Shown: positions 1-9,800 of the stretch, in pieces
Position numbering within the stretch: the stretch's first letter is position 1
Layout of the letters: every line of letters begins with the position of its first letter
Source of the DNA: Streptomyces sp. ALI-76-A
GTDB lineage: Bacteria; Actinomycetota; Actinomycetes; Streptomycetales; Streptomycetaceae
Reading direction: 5' to 3'
Assembly: GCF_030287445.1 (NCBI RefSeq)
Contig: NZ_JASVWB010000002.1
Span: 2,914,001-2,978,000 of the forward strand
DNA: 64,000 nucleotides
The notes under the pieces: model-generated
Databases searched by the model: none
Told to the model about the DNA's origin: nothing
The model's input: the letters and a program-made list of their open reading frames with translations, nothing else
Program-made: the position numbers and the translations under genes

Positions 1-1045
1 CATTCATCCGCGCCGCCACCGGGAGGTGGTCGCTCGGGGTCCTCGGCAGCGTCCACGAGCTCTCCGGCTCGATCCCCTTGACCATGATCTGGTCGATCCG
101 CGCCATCGGGAACGACGCGGGCCAGCTGAACCCGAAGCCGCTGCCCACCGCGCCCTGGGTGGAGCGCATCTGGGAGGTGACGCCGTTGAGCGCGCGGTCG
201 TTCATGGTGCCGTTCAGGTCGCCGAGCAGCACCACCCGGGTGAGCCTCTCGTCGGCGATGGCCTCGCCCAGCGCGTCCGCGCTCTTGTCGCGCTGGCGGG
301 CCGTGAACCCGGCCTCCAGCTTCACCCGGACCGACGGCAGGTGGGCGACGTACACCGCGACCTGGCCGGCCGGGGTGGTGACGGTGGCGCGCATGGCGCG
401 GGTCCAGCCGAGCTTGATGTCGACGGCCCTGACACCGGTCACCGGGTACTTGCTCCACAGCCCGACCGTGCCCTCGACCGCGTGGTACCGGTAGGTCGAC
501 GCGAGCGCCTTCTCGTACACCGGGACGGCCGACGTGGTCAGTTCCTCCAGGGCCAGCACGTCCGCGCCGGACGCGGCCACGTCGCGGGCGGTGCCGGACG
601 GATCGGGGTTGTCCGCGTTGACGTTGTGCGTGGCCACCGTGAGGTCGCCGCCGCTGCCCGCCTTGTCACCGAGCAGCCCCCCGAAGAGGTTCAGCCAGAC
701 GATCGCGGGGAGCAGCACCGCGATCAGCGCGGTCGCGGACCTGCGCACCAGCGCGAGCACCAGCAGGACCGGGACGCACGCGCCCAGCCAGGGCAGGAAG
801 GTCTCGATGAGGCTGCCGAGGTTGCCGACGACGTTCGGGATCTGCGCGTGCGACACCATGACCAGGGCGGTCATCACCGCCAGGGCGGCGAGCACCGTGC
901 CGCGGCGCCAGACGCGCCGGTCACCGCGCCAGCCGGCGAACAGACGCTTCCCCAGCCGGTTCATCAGGCGCCGGATCCGGGTTCTCGAGTGCTCGGGACC
1001 CGAGCCTCCGTTGTCCGTCTCCGTCATGTACGCCTGCTGCGCCAT
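1..1045 (-). CDS. Endonuclease/exonuclease/phosphatase family membrane protein (3' end outside window)
   Basis: The predicted protein begins with a basic N-terminus and about three hydrophobic segments. A DNase I-like phosphodiesterase domain follows, with recognisable pieces ATHNVN, LEEL, LLGDLN and the C-terminal SDHLPV, which contains the catalytic Asp-His. This architecture is common in Streptomyces membrane-anchored EEP proteins whose substrate is unknown. The ATG at 1045 is chosen because GAGGCG lies a few bases upstream; an in-frame ATG at 1027 is the alternative. The reading frame is still open at base 1, but the SDHLPV motif shows that only a few residues are missing. It is transcribed away from the neighbouring tetR gene's 3' end. 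Confidence 0.85.
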   Translation of the reverse strand, partial: MAQQAYMTETDNGGSGPEHSRTRIRRLMNRLGKRLFAGWRGDRRVWRRGTVLAALAVMTALVMVSHAQIPNVVGNLGSLIETFLPWLGACVPVLLVLALVRRSATALIAVLLPAIVWLNLFGGLLGDKAGSGGDLTVATHNVNADNPDPSGTARDVAASGADVLALEELTTSAVPVYEKALASTYRYHAVEGTVGLWSKYPVTGVRAVDIKLGWTRAMRATVTTPAGQVAVYVAHLPSVRVKLEAGFTARQRDKSADALGEAIADERLTRVVLLGDLNGTMNDRALNGVTSQMRSTQGAVGSGFGFSWPASFPMARIDQIMVKGIEPESSWTLPRTPSDHLPVAARMN

Positions 1046-1229
1046 ACCGTCGCCTCACTACCCGCCGTGCACACCGTTCGTCCCCCGCGTCCTAAGACCC
1101 TAGGGGATGAACGGCCCCTTCCTGTCCGTCTCCAGGACGGCCGTACGGGCACGATGACGTACAAGTCGGCGGCGCCAGTTCCGCTGCCCCGCGGGAAAGC
1201 GCCCTCTGTGACGAACCGCGCACAAAGGC

Positions 1230-1907
1230 CTAGGCGGGAGTCGAACTGACGGGCGGTGAACTGACGGGTGGTGAACTGACGGGTGGTGAACTGACGGGCC
1301 GTAGTCCTTGCAGGACCGTGTCGACCAGCAGCTCCGACAGGCCCTCGGGAAGGTCGGCGTCCGGACGCATGACGGTGCGCACCAGCATGGGACCGACGAC
1401 CATGTCGTTCATCAGCTCGACGTCGATGTCGTCGCGCAGTTCTCCGTTCTCCTGCCCGCGGCGCAGCACGCCCATCTGTATCCGGCGGCGGGGCTCCACG
1501 ACGGTCGCGTGGTACGCGTGCCAGATCTTCGGGCTGCTCTTCATCTGGGCGTGGACGTTGTGCAGGAGGGCGGAGGAACGGGTCATCAGCCCGCGCTGGC
1601 GCAGCTGTTCCATCAGGGCCACGAGATCGTCGCGCAGGGAGGTGCCGGGCAGTTCGGGGTCCGGCGGCTCGGCCGTGCGCACGACGTCGACGAAGAGTTC
1701 CTCCTTGCCGTTCCAGCGGCGGTAGATGGTCGCCTTGCCGACGCCCGCGGTCCGGGCGATGCGCTCGATGGAGAGGTCGGCGAGCGGCACGCCCTCCTCC
1801 AGCAGCTTCATCACCCCCTCGACGACGGCACGTTCCACCGCCTCGTTGCGGGGACGGCCCCGGGTGGGGCCGCCCTCCCCGGGGCGGCTGTCGGCGGGGC
1901 TGCTCAC
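1230..1907 (-). CDS. TetR family transcriptional regulator
   Basis: A 225-residue TetR repressor. The N-terminal helix-turn-helix reads IARTAGVGKATIYRRW, and a variable ligand-binding domain follows. The GTG at 1907 is chosen because AGAAGGGA lies about 9 bases upstream and the HTH then begins at a normal distance; the longer open frame upstream is Arg/Pro-rich and probably untranslated. The C-terminus is unusual: it ends in four repeats of the pentapeptide SSPPV encoded by 15-bp units, absent from typical family members. The gene lies just downstream of, and co-directional with, a DHA2 exporter whose promoter has a palindrome, so it is the likely repressor of that exporter. Confidence 0.88.
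   Translation of the reverse strand: MSSPADSRPGEGGPTRGRPRNEAVERAVVEGVMKLLEEGVPLADLSIERIARTAGVGKATIYRRWNGKEELFVDVVRTAEPPDPELPGTSLRDDLVALMEQLRQRGLMTRSSALLHNVHAQMKSSPKIWHAYHATVVEPRRRIQMGVLRRGQENGELRDDIDVELMNDMVVGPMLVRTVMRPDADLPEGLSELLVDTVLQGLRPVSSPPVSSPPVSSPPVSSTPA
1243..1302 (-). repeat. Four tandem 15-bp repeats in the 3' end of tetR
   Basis: On the plus strand the unit is GAACTGACGGGYGGT, repeated at 1243, 1258, 1273 and 1288; the last copy ends in CCGT. Translated on the minus strand it gives the repeated tail S-S-P-P-V just before the stop. Copies are near-identical, so the expansion looks recent and length may vary between strains. Confidence 0.9.
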
Positions 1908-2099
1908 GTGGCTGGGTCCCTTCTGTGGCCTGGGGGTGATTCTCCTGGGTGCGCGGGGCGCGGCGTACGCGGGGGCTCGGCGTACGCGGGGCGCGGGGCG
2001 TGTACGGGACGTACGCACACCCGGCACCCGTACGCGGGGGGCACACGACGTGTACGGCGTCACGGGGCGCACGGAGCGCCACCGGGCGCCCCGGGGACG

Positions 2100-3692
2100 C
2101 TACTCCGCCGCCACCAACTCCTCATTCTCCTTGTCCCGTTGAGGCGCCGTCGGCTTCCCCGGCAGGTACCGGGCCACCACGACCGCGCCGATCACCGCGA
2201 CGCCCGCTCCCCACAGCGCGGTGACGTGCATCGCGTGCAGGAAGGCGTCGTTGGCCGGGCCGACCAGGGCCCTGCCCTCCGGGCCCAGCCTGGCGGCCAC
2301 GCCGAGGGTCGTCTCGATGGACTCGCCCGCGCTGTGCCGCAGGTCGGCCGGGAGCATCCCGAGCTTGTCCTCGATGCCGTCGCGGTACACCGTGGACAGC
2401 ACCGACCCCAGGAGGGCGATGCCCAGGGCGCCGCCGACCTGCCGGAAGGTGTTGCTGAGGGCGGAGGCGGAGCCGGCCTTCTCGCGGGGCAGGGTCTGCA
2501 TGATGACGACGCTGACCGGGGTCATGATGTGCGCCATGCCGGTGCCCATGAGGAAGAAGACGACCTCCAGGATCCAGATCGGGGTGTCCGCCTCCAGGGT
2601 GGCGAACGCGGCCAGCGTCGTGGCGATGGTCACCATGCCGGCGGTGGTGGTGACCCGGTGGCCGAAGCGGTCGACGAGCAGCCGGGCCCGCGGCGCGAAG
2701 ATCATCTGGGCGGCGGCCAGCGGCAGCATCAGCAGGCCCGTCTCCAGCGGGGAGTAGCCGCGCACGCTCTGGGTGTAGAAGACCGAGAAGAACGTGACGC
2801 CCATCAGCGCGAAGAAGACCAGCGCGATGGCGGCGATGGCGGCCGAGAAGACCTTGTTCTTGAAGTAGCCGACGTCGATCGAGGGATGGTCGCTGCGCTT
2901 CTCGAACACGACGAAGGCGACGAGGACGGCGAGACCGGTGCCGATGGTCGCGAGCACGGTGGGGTCGGTGAAGTCGGCGAGCTCGCCGCCCTTGATGATG
3001 CCGTAGACGAGCAGGACCAGGCCGACGACCGACAGCACGACGCCGACGGGGTCGAGCCGGCCGGGGTTCGGGTCGCGGGAGTCGGGCACCAGCCACAGCA
3101 TCAGCGCGACCGCGACGACGACGATCGGCACGTTGATGAGGAAGACCGAGCCCCACCAGAAGTGTTCCAGCAGGACACCGCCGGTGATCGGGCCGATGGC
3201 GATGGCGAGACCGACCCCGCCCGCCCAGATGCCGATGGCCTTGGGCTGCTCCTCGCGCTCGAAGACGTTCATCAGGACGGCGAGGGTGGCGGGCATGACG
3301 AAGGCGGCGCCGAGGCCCATCACCGCGCGGAAGGTGATGAGCTCGCCCGGCGAGCCGGAGGTGGCGGCCAGGGCGGAGCCGATGCCGAACACCACGAGAC
3401 CGCCGAGCAGGACCTTCTTGCGGCCGAGCCGGTCACCGAGGAGTCCGGCGCTGAACAGCAGGCCGGCGAAGACCAGGGTGTAGGAGTTGATCGCCCACTC
3501 CAGCTCGCTCTGGGTGGCGCCCAGACCGGTGGGGGCGGGGGTCGAGATCGTCTTGATGGCGACGTTCAGGATCGAGTTGTCGAGCACCACGATCAGCAGG
3601 CTCAGCATCAGCACACCGAGGATCGCCCAGCGGCGCCGGTGCACCGCCTCGGGTACGCGGCGCTCGGGGACGCGGTCGGCAGGAGAAGTCAT
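2100..3692 (-). CDS. DHA2 family MFS drug exporter (EmrB/QacA type, 14 TM)
   Basis: A 530-residue major facilitator with the pattern of the 14-helix drug:H+ antiporter-2 subfamily. The first helix carries the typical [11 protein letters not shown] motif (D1-like), followed by the motif A loop GDRLGRKK and the motif C-like segment GIGPITGG-type glycine-rich helix near residue 160-170. The C-terminal tail is charged. The start at 3692 (MTSPADR) precedes the first helix; the longer frame upstream reads through the promoter. The upstream palindrome and the downstream tetR gene suggest a classic repressor-exporter pair. The substrate cannot be told from sequence; export of a hydrophobic toxin or antibiotic is inferred from the family. 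Confidence 0.88.
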   Translation of the reverse strand: MTSPADRVPERRVPEAVHRRRWAILGVLMLSLLIVVLDNSILNVAIKTISTPAPTGLGATQSELEWAINSYTLVFAGLLFSAGLLGDRLGRKKVLLGGLVVFGIGSALAATSGSPGELITFRAVMGLGAAFVMPATLAVLMNVFEREEQPKAIGIWAGGVGLAIAIGPITGGVLLEHFWWGSVFLINVPIVVVAVALMLWLVPDSRDPNPGRLDPVGVVLSVVGLVLLVYGIIKGGELADFTDPTVLATIGTGLAVLVAFVVFEKRSDHPSIDVGYFKNKVFSAAIAAIALVFFALMGVTFFSVFYTQSVRGYSPLETGLLMLPLAAAQMIFAPRARLLVDRFGHRVTTTAGMVTIATTLAAFATLEADTPIWILEVVFFLMGTGMAHIMTPVSVVIMQTLPREKAGSASALSNTFRQVGGALGIALLGSVLSTVYRDGIEDKLGMLPADLRHSAGESIETTLGVAARLGPEGRALVGPANDAFLHAMHVTALWGAGVAVIGAVVVARYLPGKPTAPQRDKENEELVAAE

Positions 3693-3714
3693 GCCGCCAA
3701 GCCTAGGACAATTT

Positions 3715-3737
3715 CGATACGGCACCGTCTCGTATCG
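3715..3737. promoter_or_regulatory. Candidate TetR operator upstream of the DHA2 exporter
   Basis: CGATAC (3715-3720) and GTATCG (3732-3737) form a perfect inverted repeat with an 11-base spacer, which itself contains ACGG-CA-CCGT dyad symmetry. It lies 23-45 bases upstream of the exporter ATG, next to an AT-rich TATACGAT that could be the -10 box. Position and symmetry suit binding by the adjacent TetR protein. Binding is inferred. Confidence 0.6.
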
Positions 3738-3888
3738 TATATCTTTTACCCAGGTCTTACGTGCGGCCCCGCCCGTGCCGTCTCGATCACAGGGGCCTCC
3801 CCTAGCCCTCGCCCGTACGAGGTGCCACCATGGAGGTGATCCGGGGACGCCGTCAGGGCGCCTCGAGATGACTGAAGGAGCCGTTGCC

Positions 3889-4764
3889 ATGACGCAGCTC
3901 TCGGCTGCCCAGACCGCCACGGCGGGCCCCTCCGACGGCAGCAAGGCGCTGTACGGGGGCAAGAGCACCCGCCGCATCACCGTCCGCGACATCGCCGCCG
4001 CCAAGGAGCGCGGCGAGAAGTGGCCCATGCTGACCGCGTACGACGCGATGACCGCGTCCGTCTTCGACGAGGCCGGGATCCCGGTCATGCTGGTCGGGGA
4101 CTCGGCGGGCAACTGTCACCTCGGGTACGAGAGCACCGTGCCCGTCACGCTCGACCAGATGACCATGCTGTCCGCCGCCGTCGTACGGGGCACCTCGCGC
4201 GCCCTGATCGTCGGCGACCTGCCCTTCGGCTCCTACCAGGAGGGTCCGGTGCAGGCGCTGCGCTCGGCGACCCGGCTGGTGAAGGAGGCCGGGGTCGGCG
4301 CCGTCAAGCTGGAGGGCGGCGAGCGCTCGCACCGGCAGATCGAGCTGCTGGTGGAGTCCGGCATCCCGGTGATGGCGCACATCGGCCTCACCCCGCAGTC
4401 CGTGAACGCCATGGGCTACCGCGTCCAGGGGCGCGGCGAGGAGGCCGCCCAGCAGCTGCTGCGGGACGCGAAGGCCGTCCAGGACGCGGGGGCCTTCGCG
4501 GTGGTCCTGGAGCTGGTTCCGGCGGAACTGGCGGCCGAGGTCACCCGTGTGCTGCACATCCCGACCGTCGGGATCGGCGCCGGTCCGGAGACGGACGCGC
4601 AGGTCCTCGTCTGGACCGACATGCTCGGACTGACCGGCGGCCGGGTGCCGAAGTTCGTGAAGCAGTATGCGAACCTGCGGGAGGTCATGGGGAACGCGGC
4701 GAAGGCGTTCGCCGAGGACGTGGTCGGCGGAACGTTCCCGCTGGAGGAGCACAGCGTCCACTGA
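3889..4764 (+). CDS. panB: 3-methyl-2-oxobutanoate hydroxymethyltransferase
   Basis: PanB transfers a hydroxymethyl group from 5,10-methylenetetrahydrofolate to alpha-ketoisovalerate, the first committed step of pantothenate synthesis. The 291-residue protein shows the family blocks [48 protein letters not shown] and GIGAGP, covering the metal-binding Asp and active-site Glu. The ATG at 3889 follows GAAGGAG at a spacing of 8 and gives the usual actinobacterial N-terminal extension of about 35 residues; an ATG at 3868 would add seven residues. It is a monocistronic unit ending at a strong hairpin. The pantetheine it supplies is needed by the acyl carrier proteins encoded at the far end of the window. 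Confidence 0.96.
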   Translation: MTQLSAAQTATAGPSDGSKALYGGKSTRRITVRDIAAAKERGEKWPMLTAYDAMTASVFDEAGIPVMLVGDSAGNCHLGYESTVPVTLDQMTMLSAAVVRGTSRALIVGDLPFGSYQEGPVQALRSATRLVKEAGVGAVKLEGGERSHRQIELLVESGIPVMAHIGLTPQSVNAMGYRVQGRGEEAAQQLLRDAKAVQDAGAFAVVLELVPAELAAEVTRVLHIPTVGIGAGPETDAQVLVWTDMLGLTGGRVPKFVKQYANLREVMGNAAKAFAEDVVGGTFPLEEHSVH

Positions 4765-4799
4765 GGCCCCCGGCCCACTGAACCACTGCGGCACCATGG

Positions 4800-4831
4800 C
4801 AGCCCGCCGATCTTCCCCCGTCGGCGGGCTG
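4800..4831. terminator. Hairpin terminator after panB
   Basis: CAGCCCGCCGA and TCGGCGGGCTG pair perfectly over 11 bp around a 10-base loop, 36 bases after the panB stop. There is no long T-run, as usual for Streptomyces. Confidence 0.8.
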
Positions 4832-4880
4832 CTCCCGTCGGGGCTTCGCCCGCACCGGCTGTCGGCGGGGTGTGCGGCTC

Positions 4881-4908
4881 TGTCGGTGACATGTCGGTGG
4901 TCTGTCGG
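4881..4908 (+). promoter_or_regulatory. Direct repeats with 11-bp spacing, SARP-like binding site
   Basis: TGTCGG occurs at 4881, 4892 and 4903, exactly 11 bases apart, with a further copy at 4860 (21 bases before the first). Heptameric direct repeats at 11-bp spacing just upstream of the -10 region are the hallmark of SARP binding sites. The last copy is 23 bases before the ATG of the ABC exporter, and the large AfsR-like regulator lies immediately downstream of that exporter. Whether that protein binds here is inference. Confidence 0.45.
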
Positions 4909-4931
4909 CCGGCCCTGACAACGTCGTCCCC

Positions 4932-5957
4932 ATGACGCGAACCGACAAGAACCCCAGGGGTGCCGACAGCGCCGTGACCGTGCGGGGGCTGGTCAAGCAC
5001 TACGGCGAGACCAAGGCGCTGGACGGGGTCGACCTGGACGTGCGCGAAGGCACCGTGATGGGCGTGCTCGGGCCGAACGGCGCCGGCAAGACCACCCTCG
5101 TCCGCATCCTGTCCACCCTGCTCGCCCCCGACGCCGGCCGGGCCACCGTCGCCGGCTACGACGTCGTCCGCCAGCCCCGCCGGCTGCGCCGGACGATCGG
5201 GCTCACCGGACAGTACGCCTCGGTGGACGAGAAGCTGCCCGGCTGGGAGAACCTGTACATGATCGGGCGTCTGCTCGACCTGCCCCGCAAACAGGCCCGC
5301 GCGCGTGCCGACGCGCTGCTGGAGCGGTTCTCCCTCACCGAGGCGGCCCGGCGGCCGGCGGCGACGTACTCCGGCGGGATGCGGCGGCGGCTCGACCTGG
5401 CCGCGTCGATGATCGGGCAGCCGTCCGTGCTGTTCCTCGACGAGCCCACCACCGGTCTCGACCCGCGCACCCGCAACGAGGTGTGGGACGAGGTCAAGCG
5501 GATGGTCGGCGAAGGGGTCACCGTGCTGCTGACCACCCAGTACATGGAGGAGGCCGAGCAGCTCGCCTCCGAGCTGACGGTGGTGGACCGCGGCAAGGTC
5601 ATCGCGGGCGGTGCCATCGAGGAGCTGAAGGCGAAGGTCGGGGGCCGCACCCTGCGGATCCGCCCGGTCGACCCGCTGCACCTGCGGCCGCTCGCCACCG
5701 CGCTGGACGACCTGGGCATCACCGGACTCGCCACCACCACCGTGGACACCGAGCGCGGGACCGTCCTGGTCCCGATCCTGAGCGACGAGCAGCTGACCGC
5801 CGTGGTCGGCGCGGTCACCGCGCGCGGCATCACGCTCTCCTCCATCACCACCGAACTCCCCAGCCTGGACGAGGTGTTCCTGTCCCTCACCGGCCACCGT
5901 GCCAGTGCCCCGCAGGACGCCGCGCCCGCCGACGACCGCCAGGAGGTCGCCGTATGA
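4932..5957 (+). CDS. DrrA-like ABC exporter ATP-binding protein
   Basis: A 341-residue ATPase of the daunorubicin-resistance DrrA type. The Walker A motif GPNGAGKTT is near residues 47-55, the signature SGGM near 147, and Walker B LFLDEP near 167. The switch segment reads TTQYMEEA, with Gln where most ABC proteins have His; this is normal in the DrrA group. A C-terminal domain of about 100 residues follows. No ribosome-binding site is visible before the ATG at 4932, so the transcript may be leaderless. It overlaps the permease gene by the ATGA arrangement and forms the energy-coupling half of an exporter for a hydrophobic, possibly antibiotic, substrate. Confidence 0.93.
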   Translation: MTRTDKNPRGADSAVTVRGLVKHYGETKALDGVDLDVREGTVMGVLGPNGAGKTTLVRILSTLLAPDAGRATVAGYDVVRQPRRLRRTIGLTGQYASVDEKLPGWENLYMIGRLLDLPRKQARARADALLERFSLTEAARRPAATYSGGMRRRLDLAASMIGQPSVLFLDEPTTGLDPRTRNEVWDEVKRMVGEGVTVLLTTQYMEEAEQLASELTVVDRGKVIAGGAIEELKAKVGGRTLRIRPVDPLHLRPLATALDDLGITGLATTTVDTERGTVLVPILSDEQLTAVVGAVTARGITLSSITTELPSLDEVFLSLTGHRASAPQDAAPADDRQEVAV

Positions 5958-6772
5958 GCGCCACGACCCTCAGCCCCTCCGACGTCGGCGACGGCGGTAT
6001 CCCGCTGCGCGCCCACCTGCGGCACACCGGCGCGCTGGTCCGCCGCAACCTGCTGTGGATCCGCCAGGACCCGGAGTCGATGTTCGACGCCGTCCTGTTC
6101 CCGGTCATCTTCACGCTGCTGTTCGTGTACGTCTTCGGCGGGTCCATCGGGCAGTCGCTCGGCGGCGGCCAGGAGGCGTACGTGCAGTACGTCGTGCCCG
6201 GCCTGATGGCCATGATGGGCATGAACATGGCCCAGGGAGTGGGCACGGGCTTCAACCAGGACTTCAACTCCGGTGTCATGGACCGCTTCCGGTCCCTGCC
6301 CATCGGGCGCGGCTCGGTGCTGTTCGCCAAGATCGCGGTGGAGCTGATGCGGATGCTGTTCGCGACCGTGGTCCTGATGATCGTCGGCGTCCTCGTGGGC
6401 TTCCACATCACCGACTGGCCCGGTCTGTTCGCCTCGGTCGGGCTGTCCGCCGTCTTCGGCTCGGCGCTGATGTGGGTGTTCCTCACCCTCGGCGTGATCA
6501 TGAAGAACGTGCAGTCGGTGCAGGCCATGGGGTTCCTGGTGCTGATGCCGCTCCAGTTCGGCTCGTCGATCTTCGCGCCGACCCAGTCGATGCCGGGATG
6601 GCTGCAGAACTTCACCGACTACAACCCGCTGTCCTCGCTCGCCGACGCGGCCCGCGGAATGATGGTCGGCGGCCCGGTCGCGCACGACCTGTGGGTGACG
6701 CTGGGCTGGTCGGTGGCCCTGACGGCGGTGATGGCACCGATCGCGATCCACAAGTTCCGCACCAAGAGCTGA
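5954..6772 (+). CDS. DrrB-like ABC-2 type transporter permease
   Basis: A 272-residue ABC-2 permease with six hydrophobic segments and the family feature MDRFRSLPIGRGSVL between the second and third helices. A cytoplasmic N-terminus of about 45 residues precedes the first helix. The start at 5954 overlaps the ATPase stop as ATGA and is preceded by a perfect AGGAGG (5941-5946), so the two subunits are translationally coupled. Together they should form an efflux pump of the DrrAB class. The AfsR-like regulator converges on it from downstream. Confidence 0.92.
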   Translation: MSATTLSPSDVGDGGIPLRAHLRHTGALVRRNLLWIRQDPESMFDAVLFPVIFTLLFVYVFGGSIGQSLGGGQEAYVQYVVPGLMAMMGMNMAQGVGTGFNQDFNSGVMDRFRSLPIGRGSVLFAKIAVELMRMLFATVVLMIVGVLVGFHITDWPGLFASVGLSAVFGSALMWVFLTLGVIMKNVQSVQAMGFLVLMPLQFGSSIFAPTQSMPGWLQNFTDYNPLSSLADAARGMMVGGPVAHDLWVTLGWSVALTAVMAPIAIHKFRTKS

Positions 6773-6854
6773 CCCGTCGGGGCGGACGGGGGTGGGGCGG
6801 GGCCGCACGAGGGCGCGGGAACGTACGCCTCGGACTCCCCAGCGGACGTCCGCG

Positions 6855-9800
6855 TCAGACCAGGGCGGCGGCCTCCTTCACGGAGAGGCCGTCGCCCTCC
6901 GCGTACGCCGCCCGGTACGCCTCGTCGCCGAGCGCGGTCCGCGTGTGGCGCTCGGCGCGGTCGTGGATCTCGCGTTCGATGGCCGACAGGACGTGGCCGG
7001 GCGGCAACAGCGCCTCGGCGGCACCGAGGCACCGGGCGGCGTCGGGGGCGCGGCGCCCGCCGTCGACACCGGCGAGGGCCATCGCCGCGGCGAACAGGCA
7101 GGTGGAGCGCATCTGCGGGGCGATGGCCTGGGACAGCGGGTCGCCGGCCCGCTCCAGCGCCCGCCGGACCTTGGTGAGGGCCTCCTCGTACCGGGCGTCG
7201 ACGGCGTCCAGCCAGGCCTCCGCGCCCAGGATGAAGGCGTCGAAGACGACGAAGTGGGAGATGCTGAACTCCTCCCGTGTCAGCCGGAGTTGTTCGCGCG
7301 CCTCGGTGATCCGGCCGCTCAGGCCGAGCCAGCCGGCGAGGAAGAGCCGGGCGGCGGGCATCGCCTCGCCGCCCGCGCCGTCCTCGCCCCTGATCACCTC
7401 GCGCAGCAGTCGCTCCCCGCGCTCGGCCTCGCCCGCCTCCAGCAGCGCGCTGCCCAGACGGGCGGTGAGCACCGCCATCTGGGCGCGGGCCCCGAGGCGT
7501 TCGGCGTGCTCGATGGCCCTCTCGTAGTCGACGGCGGCACGACCGTGCTCGCCCTGCCGCTCATGGGCCTCGCCGCGGGCGGCGAGCGCCTCGGCGGTGC
7601 CCCAGAGGTCCCCGAGCCGCTGGTAGATCTCCAGTGACTCGTCGGCGTCGCGGACCGCGTCGCCCGCCCAGTCCGTGCGGTTGGCGAGCAGGTTGGCCCG
7701 CATGTGAAGGCCGGCGGCGAGCTCCCACTCCAGTCCGGACGCGCCGCGGCAGGTGCGGACGGTGGCGTCGAGGATCACCCGCACCCGGTCCATGTCGCCG
7801 GTGAGCATGACGGCGTAGAACCAGAGACAACCGGGCGTACGGCAGGTCTGCGGAAGGCCGGGCTCGTAGGACTCGGAGATCACGCGCAGCTTCTGCTGCG
7901 CCTGCGGAGTCTGCCACGCGTCCAACTCGGTGTCCATGCAGGCGAGGTGAACCAGGTGGACACCGCGCCGGGCCTCCTGGAGGACCTCGCCGGTCCAGGG
8001 CGGCGGCACGTCCGTGCAGCGCTCCCACAGCGGGGCGGCCGGGCGCGCGGGCGGGGCGAAGGGATCGGGGCCGAGGGTCTGCGCCTCGCGGGACCAGGTA
8101 CGGGCGGCCAGGCGCTGGTCGCGCATCTGCCAGTACCAGGCCATCGACAGCACCAGGCACAGCGCCTCCTGCTCGTCCCGTGCGGCGACGGCGTGTTGCA
8201 GCGCGGCACGGAGGTTCTCACTCTCGCGTTCGAGCGTTGCGACGGCGGCGAGCTGACCCGGGCCACGCAACAACGGGTCGGTGGTACGGGCGAGTTCGCG
8301 GTAGTACGTCAGATGCGCGCGCTCGGCCGCCACGCGCCGCCCGGACTCGTCGAGCCGTTCGCCCGCGTACTCGGCGACGGTCTCCAGCAGCCGGTAGCGC
8401 ATCTCGCCGCCCTCCCCCGAAGGGGCGGCCACCACCAGGGACTTGTCGACCAGCGATGCGAGCGCCTCCAGGGCGACCGGGCCGCACACGGCCTCGGCGG
8501 CGGCGAGGTCGCAGCCGCCCGCGAACACCGACAGCCGCCGCAGCACGTCGCGTTCGTCCTCGTCGAGCAGGTCCCAGGACCAGTCGACGACGGCCCGCAG
8601 CGTCTGCTGGCGGGGCAGGACGGTACGGCTGCCGGAGGTGAGCAGGCGGAAGCGGTCGTCGAGCCGGTCCGCGATCTGGCGGGGGGTCAGCAGGCGCAGG
8701 CGGGCCGCGGCGAGCTCGATGGCGAGGGGCAGTCCGTCGAGACGGCGGCAGATCTCCGCGCAGGCGTCGGGATCCTCGTCGACCCGGAAGCCGGGCCGGG
8801 CCGCCGCGCCCCGCTCGGCGAGCAGCCGCAGCGCGACCGGTTCCGGCAGCGGCTCCACCGGCCGCAGCAACTCCCCCGGTACGCCGAGCGGTTCACGGCT
8901 GGTGGCCAGCACGGTCAGGCCGGGGCAGCGCTGCAGCAGTTCCTCGACCAGCCGGGCGGCCGCCTCGACGACGTGCTCGCAGTTGTCCAGGATGATCAGC
9001 ATGCGCCGCCTGCCGCAGTACTCGGCGAGCCGCTCGACGGGGTCGTCCTGCCGCTCGCCCCCGGCCCGCATCGCCTCGGCGCCGGCGCCGTAGAGCACGG
9101 TCTCGCGGGCGCCCACGGCGGTGAGCACGGCCTCCGGTACGGCGCTGGGGTCGTCCACGGGAGCCAGCTCGACCAGCCACACCCCGTCCCGCGCCACACC
9201 CCGCACGGCCTCGGCGGCCTCCTGCGACAGCCGCGTCTTCCCCGCCCCACCGGTCCCGAGCAACGTCACGAGCCGGGCCCCCGCGAGATCCCCCCGGATC
9301 GCCTCGATATCGGCCTCCCGCCCCACGAAGGAGGTGAGACGGGCACGGAGGTTGCCGGGGAGCGGGGGTGTGGGGGTGGCAGTGCCCGTTCCCGGGCCGC
9401 CGGGGGACGCGGGGATGGGCGTACCCGTTCCCGGGGCGGCCGGGGCGTGGGAGCCGGGGGTGCTTGTTTCTGGAGTGGCCGGGGCGTGATCGCGGAAGCT
9501 GGGGGCCGGGGGTGCGTCGGCGCCGGCGGACGCGGAGGTGGAGGTGCCCGTTCCTGGAGCGGCGGGGGCATGGTCGCCGAAGCTGACGCCGAGGGCGTGG
9601 ATGCCGGAGGCCGGGGGGCGTCCGGCGCGGCTCGGCGTGTGGGGGCCGGAGTCCTGGTGCCGGGGCTCGGCCGCGCGGGGCCCGGGCTCAGGGCCGCGGC
9701 CTGTGCGCACGGACGCAGGGTGCCCGGACCCGGCCCCGCCGGGACCCGCCACAGCCCCGCGCTCTCCGGGTCCCGATGCACGACGTCCGGGCTCGACCCC

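Noticed and set aside
1308..3839. 843-codon plus-strand frame opposite tetR and the exporter
   Set aside because: It is low-complexity Gly/Asp/Gln/His sequence typical of the reverse strand of high-GC genes, while the minus strand shows clear TetR and MFS motifs.
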